37,101 nucleotides of DNA, from positions 1-37,101 of the forward strand of contig JAKBCR010000018.1 in NCBI GenBank assembly GCA_021807675.1, read 5' to 3'. The position numbers were made by a program, and so were the translations under genes. The notes below the pieces were generated by a model that saw only the letters and a list, made by a program, of their open reading frames with translations, ran no database searches and was not told the origin of the DNA. Positions 1-7,445 of this stretch are shown here, piece after piece. The first letter of the stretch is position 1. Each line of letters begins with the position of its first letter. The DNA comes from Pseudomonadota bacterium (GTDB lineage: Bacteria; Pseudomonadota; Gammaproteobacteria; Steroidobacterales; Steroidobacteraceae).

Positions 1-21
1 AATGGTAAGTCGGCTTAGTGA

Positions 22-801
22 ATGGAGCACCCGATGAACGAGTCCGCGGCATCGCTCCTTGCGCACTATCATCTGCTGTGGTCGATCTACGCCGCCGTGG
101 GGATCCTGGTGGTCGGCTTCATCGGCAAGCACCTGTTTGCACTCGCCGTTCCGACCTTTCACGAGGCGAGCCAGCTCAATGAGCGGGTCTTCCGGGAGAA
201 GATGCAGAGGCCTGGCTATGCGGCCAACCAGAAGTGGAACCGCAAGTGGGGGCTATTCGACATGGTGGTGATATTCGGCCTGATCGTGCCGTTCTGCGTG
301 ACCATCGAGCCGCAGCCCTGGTGGCGCATACTGCTCGATATATTTGTCATCCTGATGTTCTATGATTTCTTCTATTACCTCGTGCACCGGTTCCTCTTCC
401 ACGACAGTGGCTTCTTTCGCGGGCCGCTGCTTTGGATGCACGCCTTCCATCACCGCCAGCACAATCCCTGCCGCATGGATTCGAGCTACATCCACCCCCT
501 GGAAGTGGCGATAGGCCTGGGCCTTTACGCCGGCAGCATCCTCGTCCTGTCGCGCTTCATGGGCAGTTTCAACGTGGTGACCATCGTCTTCACCTGGATC
601 GCTTTCTCCGAGATCAACCTGCACAATCACGATCGTTGGACGGTGGACCGCTTCCCGTTCAAGTACCTCAACTACATGGCGGTGATGCACCACAATCACC
701 ATGCCAAATTCACCGGCGGCAACTACGCCACCATCTCTCTTCTCTATGACTGGATGTTCGGGACGCTGGACAACGATCAGAGCCGGAAGGCGCAGGCTTA
801 G
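22..801 (+). CDS. Sterol desaturase / fatty acid hydroxylase family membrane protein
   Basis: The 259-residue protein carries the eight-histidine, non-heme di-iron signature of this superfamily. Visible motifs are H122-RFLF-H127 (HX4H), H140-AF-H143-H144 (HXXHH), H201-N-H203, and H223-H224-N-H226-H227. Hydrophobic stretches lie near residues 18-45, 80-96, 104-121 and 165-196, so it is a polytopic inner-membrane protein. Family members hydroxylate or desaturate sterols, fatty acids or carotenoids; the substrate here cannot be told. ATG 22 is the first in-frame start, and ATG 34 is a possible alternative. The gene stands alone and converges on the SPFH gene across a strong hairpin. Family assignment is firm; function is inferred only at family level. 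Confidence 0.85.
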   Translation: MEHPMNESAASLLAHYHLLWSIYAAVGILVVGFIGKHLFALAVPTFHEASQLNERVFREKMQRPGYAANQKWNRKWGLFDMVVIFGLIVPFCVTIEPQPWWRILLDIFVILMFYDFFYYLVHRFLFHDSGFFRGPLLWMHAFHHRQHNPCRMDSSYIHPLEVAIGLGLYAGSILVLSRFMGSFNVVTIVFTWIAFSEINLHNHDRWTVDRFPFKYLNYMAVMHHNHHAKFTGGNYATISLLYDWMFGTLDNDQSRKAQA

Positions 802-824
802 CCCGGTGCCATCCGGCACCGGGC
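801..824. terminator. Perfect 10-bp hairpin between convergent genes
   Basis: GCCCGGTGCC, loop ATCC, GGCACCGGGC forms a perfect 10-bp stem that begins at the last base of the upstream stop codon. There is no clear U-tract on either side, so it is terminator-like rather than a textbook intrinsic terminator. It lies between two convergent genes and could serve both. Confidence 0.5.
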
Positions 825-875
825 AAGCACCGCCAATTAATCAAATGTAGCGGGAACCGTCTCGAGCCATCCCGC

Positions 876-1703
876 TCATTTCCCCTCCGCATCAACGTTG
901 CCGATCATCGGCAGCACGCCCTTGCCGCCGACGACGCTCGGCAGACGGCCGTCCCACTTGGCGACGGCCTGCTGCTGGATGAGTTCCGGCGTCAGGGTCT
1001 GCTGCAGGAGCTTCTGCGCCTGCGCCTGCGCCTGCGCCTCCACGATCCGTTGCTGGGCGAGGACTTTTGCCTGTTGCAGCTCGTACCTCGCCTGGAGCGC
1101 CCGCTGCTGCGCGATCTGCTTGCGCTCGATGGCCTGCGCGAACTCTCGGCTGAAGTGGAAGTCCGTGATGTTGACCGAGTCGATGACGACCCGGTAGGGC
1201 TGCAGCTCAGAGGTGATCTGCGCCTGGATCTCATTGCGCACCTCATCGCGGTGAACGATGAGGTCTTCCGCGTTGTAGTGCGCGGTGACCGCCTTGACGG
1301 AGTTGCTGATCGCCGGGCGAATGACCTTGTTGACGAGGTCGGACTCCGTGCCGATGTGCTGGTACACCCACTCCGCATCGGCCGGCAGGATGTGCCAGTT
1401 GGTGGCTACCGTGCTCGAGACGTCCTGCAGGTCGAGGCTCGCGGCCGTTTCCACGGCCTGCGAGTTCTGCACCTGCACGTTCATGCGGGCGACGGATTGC
1501 GCGAACGGGATCTTCAGGTGCAGGCCCGGATCGAGGACTCCCTCGTGCACCGCGCCGAAAGTCATCAGTACTCCGCGCTCGCCCGGACCTATCTGCACGA
1601 ACACGCCACCGGCGATCATGAGTGCGATCACGACGATGGCGCCGATGAGCAGAACGGCGCGCAGAGCCTTGGTGTTCGGCAGGGAGGAGATTCCGGTGTT
1701 CAT
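876..1703 (-). CDS. Prohibitin-like SPFH/Band 7 membrane protein
   Basis: The 275-residue protein has one N-terminal membrane segment (about residues 15-36). An SPFH domain follows, beginning at QIGPGERGVLMTFGAV. A Gln/Ala-rich predicted coiled coil with repeated AQA follows at about 190-235. This is the prohibitin/HflC layout: large oligomeric rings facing the periplasm that often modulate FtsH or organise membrane domains. No HflK partner is adjacent, so a prohibitin-family name is safer than HflC. A GGAG about 10 nt before ATG 1703 supports the start. It lies 30 bp downstream of the secreted HNH-like gene on the same strand. Confidence 0.85.
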   Translation of the reverse strand: MNTGISSLPNTKALRAVLLIGAIVVIALMIAGGVFVQIGPGERGVLMTFGAVHEGVLDPGLHLKIPFAQSVARMNVQVQNSQAVETAASLDLQDVSSTVATNWHILPADAEWVYQHIGTESDLVNKVIRPAISNSVKAVTAHYNAEDLIVHRDEVRNEIQAQITSELQPYRVVIDSVNITDFHFSREFAQAIERKQIAQQRALQARYELQQAKVLAQQRIVEAQAQAQAQKLLQQTLTPELIQQQAVAKWDGRLPSVVGGKGVLPMIGNVDAEGK

Positions 1704-1733
1704 GGCAGGTAGCTCCGTAGTCCGCGAGGCGCT

Positions 1734-2330
1734 TCAGTGAATGCGCCGGCGACGGTAGGGTGTGGATCCGACGTAACGCTTGTAGGCTGCGATCCAATCG
1801 CTCGCGATGTCGCGCTGCGCCTGGGTGAGCGGCATCCGTCCGCGGCAGACGAGCGCATGCAGCCGGTCCTCCAGACGGTCCTTGGTGTAAGAGCCCCAGC
1901 CGCCGATGACGTGATGCGGCTCCGGCCAGAGATTGCGCGGACTCCTCGGGGAGCCACCGAGCTCGAGACTGACGAGGTGATCCTCTTCGTAGTCGCGCAG
2001 CCGATGGTCGCTGTATCCGTAGCGCCGGATACCCGAGCGCTTCAGTCTTTCGGTGTATTCCTCGGGCGGGCGAATGGACTTCGAATAGCCCCGCACGCAG
2101 ATGGTCTCACGGATGTTGGCTTGATCGACGGCGCCATCGAGCGCCCCGGGGGTGATGCGCGGGTCGGGGAGTGCCTCGGCGAGCCCGAGCACAACGCCGT
2201 AGCGTCCTTCGGCCTCCGAGATGCCGCCTCGATCGTAATGATGAGAGGCGCGGGCGCGAGGCGCTAGAGCCAACGCGCCGGCAACAGCCAGCGCGGAAAT
2301 CGCCAAGAGGCGGGCCAGAGGTTTCCTCAT
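1734..2330 (-). CDS. Secreted HNH-endonuclease-like protein
   Basis: From ATG 2330 the protein is 198 residues. It starts with a Sec signal peptide (MRKPLARLL, an Ala/Leu-rich core, then APRARA before SHHYD). AGGA six bases upstream favours this ATG over in-frame GTG 2366. The mature part contains RGYSKSIRPP, EDHLVSLELGG and NLWPEPH. The D-H-L plus N-L-W-P-E pattern resembles HNH nuclease-like domains of small exported proteins. The two cysteines (in ICVRG and LVCRG) could form a disulfide. Nuclease activity is inferred from motif resemblance only; the export signal is clear. Confidence 0.65.
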   Translation of the reverse strand: MRKPLARLLAISALAVAGALALAPRARASHHYDRGGISEAEGRYGVVLGLAEALPDPRITPGALDGAVDQANIRETICVRGYSKSIRPPEEYTERLKRSGIRRYGYSDHRLRDYEEDHLVSLELGGSPRSPRNLWPEPHHVIGGWGSYTKDRLEDRLHALVCRGRMPLTQAQRDIASDWIAAYKRYVGSTPYRRRRIH

Positions 2331-2384
2331 CGACATCCTGAGCGAGACTCGTCTCGGCCTTGCCACGGTGAAGGTTCGGGCATT

Positions 2385-3215
2385 CTACATCAGCCCAAGG
2401 CTGATGCGCGCGGACGGCGTGGCTCTGGACAGCGCCGAGCACTGACCGTCCTGCTGCGGGCTTTGCGGCCGGCGCTCGGTCCTGTCGATGCAAGCCACCA
2501 CGTTGTCGTGCAACTCCTTCAGAGCCGGCACGTGGACGTACACCATGCGCCCGGACTTGTAGCAGCGGTACTCGATGTTCGTCTGGAGCTTCCGGGGCAT
2601 GGGCAGGTGCGCCATCTCGTACATACCCTGGTAGAAGGGCGTCGCGAGGTCGAAGTACCCGCCGTTCAGCATGATCTTGAGATCGGGATCGTACTTCATC
2701 GCGTTAGCCAGATCCGGCATCACATTGAGCGCCTGGGGCAGCGGCCGGGGCGCCCCGGCGGCTGGTGCTGGAAGTCCCACGTGCGAAAGAGCGTGAGCAA
2801 CGGCTTGTAGTGCATCCCCATTCCATTGTGGAGGTCCTTGCGGACGTAGTTGTTGATCGCCGAAACGTGTGCGGAGCTGATCGCGGCCCGCTGTGGATCG
2901 TATTCCGCGCGTTGGCTCAGCGGATCGAGCGATGGTCCCGAGAATCGCGAGTCGGGCCGGCCGGTCGTCAGATCGGCATCGCCGAGGAGGTACTTCGGAG
3001 AGTTCCACCGATCGCATTTCGACAGGAACTGTTTGATGAAAGAGGAGAACGCGTACGCGTCCTGATCGACGCCGCGCTCGAAATAGGCGACATGGAACAT
3101 CGAGGCGACCGGCGGATTCGGGCGGGCTCCTGCGGTGGATGCTCGCCTGCGCAGAGGCGAGAGCCGCGCTCCCCGTGAGCGAGATTGCCGCGAGCAGTGC
3201 GACCACTGGCTTCAT
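2385..3215 (-). pseudogene. Decayed S10-family serine carboxypeptidase-like peptidase
   Basis: The pieces lie in two reading frames. An N-terminal signal peptide (MKPVVALLAA..., from ATG 3215) is followed, in another frame, by a segment (3100 to about 2745) with FHVAYFERGVDQDAYAF, SPKYLLG, TTGRPDSRFSGP and YVRKDL. A frameshift near 2740-2765 then leads back to NVMPDLANAMKYDP and GGYFDLATPFYQ. Intact relatives are about 500 residues. Here the N-terminal domain is largely missing. PKYLLG is joined directly to DADLTTGR, which removes the GESYG nucleophile region. The catalytic-His motif reads SGRMVYVH where the family has GHM, a single CAC-to-CGC transition. The catalytic Asp motif GYFDLATP remains. 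This is clearly a dead gene. Confidence 0.75.
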
Positions 3216-3438
3216 GTCCGCGTGCCCCCAGTCGAGCCCGCCGCAGGTAGTCGATGCCGGCGGCCCGAGCCTGGCCATGAGGCCCGATCAGGGGCCGCAC
3301 CGAGTACCGGATGGCGTGACGCGGCCGTGCGATCTGCGGCAAGCATCCTTGGCACCGCGACGAAGCGAATGGGCCGGGACGCACCCTCCCTTCAGGGAGG
3401 GGAAGACGTTAACGGCATACTGGTATGCTGCTGCGCCC

Positions 3439-4992
3439 GTGAAGAAGGAGTTCAAGGCCAGCGCCTGCGGCTTGCGCGCGACTTTCGTTGCCGGTTCGTT
3501 GCTCGCAGCGCTGCTCGTGGCGGCCGCGGGCCTGGCGGCCTGGTCGCCCGTGCCGCTGAGCATGTGGATGAGCGGGCCGGAGAATGCGCTCTGGCTCTCG
3601 CTGGGTGAGAACCCGCATCCGGCGAGGCTGCGTATTCCTGCCGACCGGCCTCTCTCGGCCGTGGCGCAACTCGGCAAGCGCCTCTTCCATGATGAGCGCC
3701 TGTCGGCCTCGGGCCGGATGTCCTGCGCGAGCTGCCACAATCCCGCCTTCGCTTACGGGCCGGTGGGCAGCTCGCCGGTGGTGTTGGGAGGACCGCGCGA
3801 GAGCACACCCGGCGTTCGCGCCGTGCCCTCTCTTCGCTACCTCTATCGCCAGCCGCCGTTCACGATCGGTCCGGACATCGAGACCGGAAATGACACCCCG
3901 GTGCCGCTCGCCCGACAGGTGCGGGCGGCCGCGGGCCACCCTCGGCTGCTCAAGACGGCTCAGGCGCCGCAGGCGGCGGCGAGCAACATGGTTCCACAGG
4001 GGGGCCTCTTCTGGGACGGTCGCGCCGACACGCTCGAGCAGCAGATCGACGGGCCGCTATTCAATGCCGCCGAGATGGACGGTGGCACGGTGCAGGCGGT
4101 CGCAGGCAAGCTGGCCTCAGGACCGTATGCGGCGGATTTCAAGAGGCTCTTCGGGCCGAGCGTGTTTCAAAACGCGCGCATGGCCGTCGATGAGGCGATG
4201 TTCGCCATCGGTCGGTACGAGATCGAGGATCCGACCTTTCATCCTTTCACCAGCAAGTACGACGCGTGGCTCGAGGGCAAGGCGCGCTTCACGCGCGCGC
4301 AGCTCGCGGGCTATCTTCTTTTCAACGACCCGGCCAAGGGCAACTGCGCCGCCTGCCATCTCGATCAGCCGACCCCGAGCGGCCGCCCGCCGCTTTTCAC
4401 CGACCACCAGTTCGAGGCGCTCGGCGTGCCTCGTAATCCGGGCATCCCTGCGAACCGCGATCCGCATTACTACGACCTCGGCATCTGCGGACCGTACCGA
4501 ACCGACCTGCGTGCCGAGACGCAATACTGCGGGATGTTCCTGACTCCTACCCTGAGGAACGTCGCGCTGCGGCACGTCTTCTTCCACAACGGGGTATTCC
4601 ACAGCCTCACGCAGGTGCTCGATTTCTACGCCGATCGTGACATCCACCCCGGCCGCTTCTATCCGCGCGATGCCGCCGGCCGGGTGATCAAATACGATGA
4701 TATTCCTGCGCGCTATCGAGCCAATGTCGATACCGTCGATGCCCCGCTCAACCGACAACCAGGCGATCCGCCAGCGCTCACCCCCGCGCAGATCCAGGAA
4801 GTCATTGCCTTCCTCGAGACCCTGACAGACGGGTACACGATCCAACACTCCCGCGCGGCGCGACAAAAAGGGGCCGGGACTGAGCCACCCCTCGACCCCG
4901 CCGCCGCAGGTGGCGGAGCCTGGGGCAAAAAACCGCGCTTTTTGCCCCAGGCACGCTGGGTGGGGCAGGAGCCCCGATCCAGCGTTTCTTAG
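3439..4992 (+). CDS. Di-heme cytochrome c peroxidase (CCP/MauG family), membrane-anchored
   Basis: From GTG 3439 the product is 517 residues. A VKKEFKAS head and a hydrophobic segment (about 10-35) form a signal anchor. It has two heme c sites, CASCH near residue 96 and CAACH near residue 303. Family landmarks GGLFWDGRADTLEQQ and VFFHNGVFHSL are present. The family reduces H2O2 with electrons from cytochrome c, or modifies other substrates, in the periplasm. The frame is open upstream to 3139, but that part is non-homologous-looking and antisense to the pseudogene's 5' end. The last roughly 40 residues after LTDGY are encoded by copy 1 of a repeat, so the C-terminus appears extended by repeat insertion. 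The start is moderately certain. Confidence 0.85.
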   Translation: MKKEFKASACGLRATFVAGSLLAALLVAAAGLAAWSPVPLSMWMSGPENALWLSLGENPHPARLRIPADRPLSAVAQLGKRLFHDERLSASGRMSCASCHNPAFAYGPVGSSPVVLGGPRESTPGVRAVPSLRYLYRQPPFTIGPDIETGNDTPVPLARQVRAAAGHPRLLKTAQAPQAAASNMVPQGGLFWDGRADTLEQQIDGPLFNAAEMDGGTVQAVAGKLASGPYAADFKRLFGPSVFQNARMAVDEAMFAIGRYEIEDPTFHPFTSKYDAWLEGKARFTRAQLAGYLLFNDPAKGNCAACHLDQPTPSGRPPLFTDHQFEALGVPRNPGIPANRDPHYYDLGICGPYRTDLRAETQYCGMFLTPTLRNVALRHVFFHNGVFHSLTQVLDFYADRDIHPGRFYPRDAAGRVIKYDDIPARYRANVDTVDAPLNRQPGDPPALTPAQIQEVIAFLETLTDGYTIQHSRAARQKGAGTEPPLDPAAAGGGAWGKKPRFLPQARWVGQEPRSSVS

Positions 4993-4998
4993 TAGTTC
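4876..4998 (+). repeat. Three-hairpin repeat, copy 1
   Basis: It begins GGGACTGAG and ends near ATCCAGCGTTTCTTAG. Hairpin 1 is CCGCCGCC/GGTGGCGG at 4898-4916 (one G-T wobble, loop GCA). Hairpin 2 is GCCTGGGGCAAAAA (4918-4931) paired with TTTTTGCCCCAGGC (4939-4952), a perfect 14-bp stem. Hairpin 3 is GGGGC-AGGA-GCCCC at 4962-4975. It overlaps the 3' end and stop codon of the peroxidase gene. A second copy starts 181 bp downstream. The family is unidentified. Confidence 0.8.
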
Positions 4999-5056
4999 TT
5001 CATGTCCCCCCGTCCACCCCGAATCATGAAGCGGCACGAGCCGGTGCCCAGGCACA

Positions 5057-5166
5057 GGGACTGTGCCCCGCCGCCGCAGGTGGCGGCGCTTTGGGCAAAA
5101 ACCACGCTTTTTGCCCAAAGCAGCGATGGGCCGGGCAGGAGCCCGGATCCAGCGCTTCTTATAATA
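5057..5166 (+). repeat. Three-hairpin repeat, copy 2
   Basis: This direct repeat of the 4876 element lacks about 11 bp near its left end. Hairpin 1 (5068-5086) is identical to copy 1. Hairpin 2 is GCTTTGGGCAAAAA (5088-5101) with TTTTTGCCCAAAGC (5108-5121), 14 bp perfect. It differs from copy 1 at two stem positions, and both are compensated on the other arm. Hairpin 3 is CCGGGC-AGGA-GCCCGG (5131-5146). The copy ends CAGCGCTTCTTATAATAG, and the TATAAT at 5160-5165 could act as a -10 box for the gene at 5222; no matching -35 is visible. Confidence 0.8.
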
Positions 5167-5221
5167 GGCGCGCGGCTTGCTTGTGGCCGGGCCCACGGGC
5201 CACGTCTTGACGGGAGGAGCC

Positions 5222-6355
5222 ATGGCTGCTCGTCTCTTTCTTGGTGCCGCCGCTGCCGGCGCCATCTCGATGTACCTTCTCGATCCCGACCACGGCCGCC
5301 GCCGCCGCGTCGTGATGCGCGACCGGCTGGCGAGCGGCATGAGCCGCCTGGACGATGCGACGAGCGTGGCCTCCCGCGACCTGCGCAACCGTGCGCGGGG
5401 CCTCGCTCACGAGGTCCGGGCGCGCTTCACGCACGAGGAAGTCCCGGATGAGATCCTCTGCGAGCGCGTCCGCTCGCGGCTCGGCTGGGCTGTCTCCCAC
5501 CCCGGCGCGATCGAGGTCTCGGCGCTTTCCGGCAGGGTGACCCTGAGCGGCGCGGTTCTGGAGCGCGAATACGTCAGTCTGCTGCGGAGCGTTTGGGCGG
5601 TTCGGGGAGTGGCGGACGTCGAGGACCGGCTGGCCGTGTACGAGAGCCCGGCCGGTATCTCGGCGCTTCAGGGTGGCGGCAGGGCGGCAGGGCGCCGCTT
5701 CGGTCCGCTGCAGAAGAGCTGGCCGCCGGGTCTGCGGGTCGTCATGGGCGCGGCGGGCGGCGCGCTCCTCATCAACGCGTTCGCCGGCCGGCGCAGCGCT
5801 CTGGGTCTTCTCGGAGGACTCGGGGGTGCCGCGCTCATCGCGCGCAGCAGCGCCAACATGCCGATCGACCGGCTGCTCGGCGTGCGTCGTCCGGCGATGG
5901 AGTTGCAGAAGTGCATCGACGTCGCAGCTCCCGTCGAGCAGGTGTTCGAGACGTTCTCGCAGCTGGAGCGCTTGCCGGAGTTCATGACCCACGTGCGCGA
6001 GGTCCGCGTGAGAGGAGACGGCACGTCGCAGTGGACGGTGGATGGCCCGGCGGGACGAACGATCTCCTGGGAGGCGGTGACCACTCGCCTCGAGCCCAAC
6101 AGGCTCATTGCGTGGCGGACGCTGCCGGGCTCGGCGGTGGAGCATGCCGGCCTGCTGCGATTCGAGCCGACCGAGGGGGGAACTCGCGTCCTCGTGACGA
6201 TGAGCTACACGCCCTTTGGGGGCGTGCTCGGCCATGCTATCGCCCGACTCTTCGGGACGGATCCGAGGACGGAGCTCAACGACGATCTGATGCGGATGAA
6301 AGTCTTCCTGGAGACTGGGCGCCGCGCACACGATGCCGCCGCGGCTCGGCACTGA
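5222..6355 (+). CDS. BON-domain plus SRPBCC-domain protein
   Basis: The start is ATG 5222 with GGAGG just upstream (CGGGAGGAGCC), giving 377 residues. An N-terminal Ala-rich hydrophobic patch with MYLLDPDHGRRRR (residues 5-30) is typical of this family. A BON domain follows at about 75-140 (GAIEVSALSGRVTLSGAV, then VRGVADVEDRL). A Gly/Ala-rich hydrophobic hairpin lies at about 170-210. A polyketide-cyclase/dehydrase-like SRPBCC domain occupies about 226-360 (CIDVAAPVEQVFETFSQ, YTPFGG). BON domains bind membranes and SRPBCC folds bind lipophilic ligands, so a membrane-stress or lipid-binding role is plausible, but the biochemical activity is unknown. It is divergent in function from its neighbours and probably transcribed alone. 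Confidence 0.8.
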   Translation: MAARLFLGAAAAGAISMYLLDPDHGRRRRVVMRDRLASGMSRLDDATSVASRDLRNRARGLAHEVRARFTHEEVPDEILCERVRSRLGWAVSHPGAIEVSALSGRVTLSGAVLEREYVSLLRSVWAVRGVADVEDRLAVYESPAGISALQGGGRAAGRRFGPLQKSWPPGLRVVMGAAGGALLINAFAGRRSALGLLGGLGGAALIARSSANMPIDRLLGVRRPAMELQKCIDVAAPVEQVFETFSQLERLPEFMTHVREVRVRGDGTSQWTVDGPAGRTISWEAVTTRLEPNRLIAWRTLPGSAVEHAGLLRFEPTEGGTRVLVTMSYTPFGGVLGHAIARLFGTDPRTELNDDLMRMKVFLETGRRAHDAAAARH

Positions 6356-6362
6356 CCGGTGC

Positions 6363-6716
6363 TCAGTGCAGGATTTCCTCCATCGCGAGCGGGCCGTTGC
6401 GGTGGAGTATCTGGCGGGCGCTGTCGATCTCGTCCTCGGTCCGCGGGTGTACGGTGATCGCCGAGTTGCCGCCGCGCACCCGCTGCGCGAGATCCTCGGC
6501 ATCCGCGTGGTGCTCCTCATCCTGGTCGAGCAGAGTATGGAAATAGTTGGCGACGCGCGCCGCGAAGGCATCCCCGGGCTGCGCATCGGCCTGGCCGGTC
6601 TCGAGAAGGGAGGTGAGCTCGACCCGGTCCGTAGGAAAGCCGTCCGCCACGAGATCGGTCCGCACGCGGTCCGCTATGCCGTAGTCGTCGTACAACGCCA
6701 CGATAATCGGTGTCAT
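6363..6716 (-). CDS. Small stress-protein-like protein (general stress protein 17M-like fold)
   Basis: The 117-residue cytoplasmic protein begins MTPIIVALYDDYGIADRVR and continues with DLVADGFPTDRVELTS. This alternation resembles the ferredoxin-like domain of general stress protein 17M/YflT-type families. The acidic centre (LDQDEEHHADAEDLAQRVR) and NSAITVHPRTEDEIDSAR are consistent. It has no membrane segment or catalytic motif. It converges on the BON/SRPBCC gene with 7 bp between stops, and its start lies about 110 bp from the DUF5658-like gene on the other strand, so the 6717-6826 interval probably holds divergent promoters. Function is unknown; the family call is by pattern only. Confidence 0.6.
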   Translation of the reverse strand: MTPIIVALYDDYGIADRVRTDLVADGFPTDRVELTSLLETGQADAQPGDAFAARVANYFHTLLDQDEEHHADAEDLAQRVRGGNSAITVHPRTEDEIDSARQILHRNGPLAMEEILH

Positions 6717-6826
6717 ATGCCCTCCAAACGGACGGGGAAGGAGGGGGTTCCGGACGGCCTGTGACTGCCGTCACGCTCCGCAGCCGGGCATGCCTGCTGC
6801 TCCACGATACAATGGCCGGATCCAGG

Positions 6827-7342
6827 ATGAGCCCAATCGACAAGAACAAGATCGTGACCATTCCGTTCGATCGCCGTGAGCACGGTGTCGCTCCCAGGGA
6901 CGCGCTGGAGCGGCGCAGTGGACCTGACAGGCGCACTCGCATTGCGCGGGCGCTCGTCTATGGCAGCTTCCATCCGCGACGCCGTGGGCCACGGCGCGAG
7001 GGCGACGAAGGACCCGGTGCGATCGACTGGTATCACCCGTGGTGGCTCGCGATCGCGACTCTCATTCTCACGCTCTGCGCGGGAGATGCCGTGCTGACGG
7101 TCGTGCTCATCAGTCGAGGCGCCTACGAGCTCAATCCGCTGCTCAAGCCGCTCATCGACGGCTCGGGGGCGCTCTTCGTCGGCGTGAAGATCGGTCTGAC
7201 GGGCGCCGGGGTCGTGCTGCTCATCGTGCTCTCGCGTGTCAAGGCATTCGGTCGCATGCCCGTGGCACTTCTCCTCTATGCCGTGCTCGCCGGCTACGGT
7301 GCGCTGATCGCGTACGAGCTGTGCCTCCTCGGCTGGGTGTAA
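6827..7342 (+). CDS. DUF5658-like small membrane protein
   Basis: From ATG 6827 (MSPIDKNKIV) the protein is 171 residues; ATG 6812 is an alternative. A basic, Arg-rich N-terminal half (about 1-65) precedes three hydrophobic helices: WWLAIATLILTLCAGDAVL, GVKIGLTGAGVVLLIVL and VALLLYAVLAGYGALIAYEL. AGDAVLTVVLISRGAYELNP matches the DUF5658 pattern (D...T...L...G..E.NP). TACAAT at 6808-6813 could be a -10 box, which would place transcription close to the start codon. Function is unknown. Confidence 0.6.
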   Translation: MSPIDKNKIVTIPFDRREHGVAPRDALERRSGPDRRTRIARALVYGSFHPRRRGPRREGDEGPGAIDWYHPWWLAIATLILTLCAGDAVLTVVLISRGAYELNPLLKPLIDGSGALFVGVKIGLTGAGVVLLIVLSRVKAFGRMPVALLLYAVLAGYGALIAYELCLLGWV

Positions 7343-7445
7343 GGAGCCTTAATCCCTTTTAATATCAACGGTTGGCACGCGGTATTCAATTTCCTCGCGC
7401 GTGCGTTTCCGCTAAACTAGCGCTTCGCTGTTTGCGCCCCCCCCA

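Noticed and set aside
2385-3278. 297-codon frame as an intact secreted protein
   Set aside because: Its middle third is out of frame relative to the S10 peptidase segments; only the signal peptide and C-terminal part belong to the gene.
4876-5166. Possible CRISPR array
   Set aside because: Only two copies, over 100 bp each, with internal hairpins and no regular short spacers or cas genes.
4117-5388. 423-codon minus-strand frame over the peroxidase 3' end and repeats
   Set aside because: Arg-rich antisense frame running through the peroxidase and both repeat copies; no homology signature.
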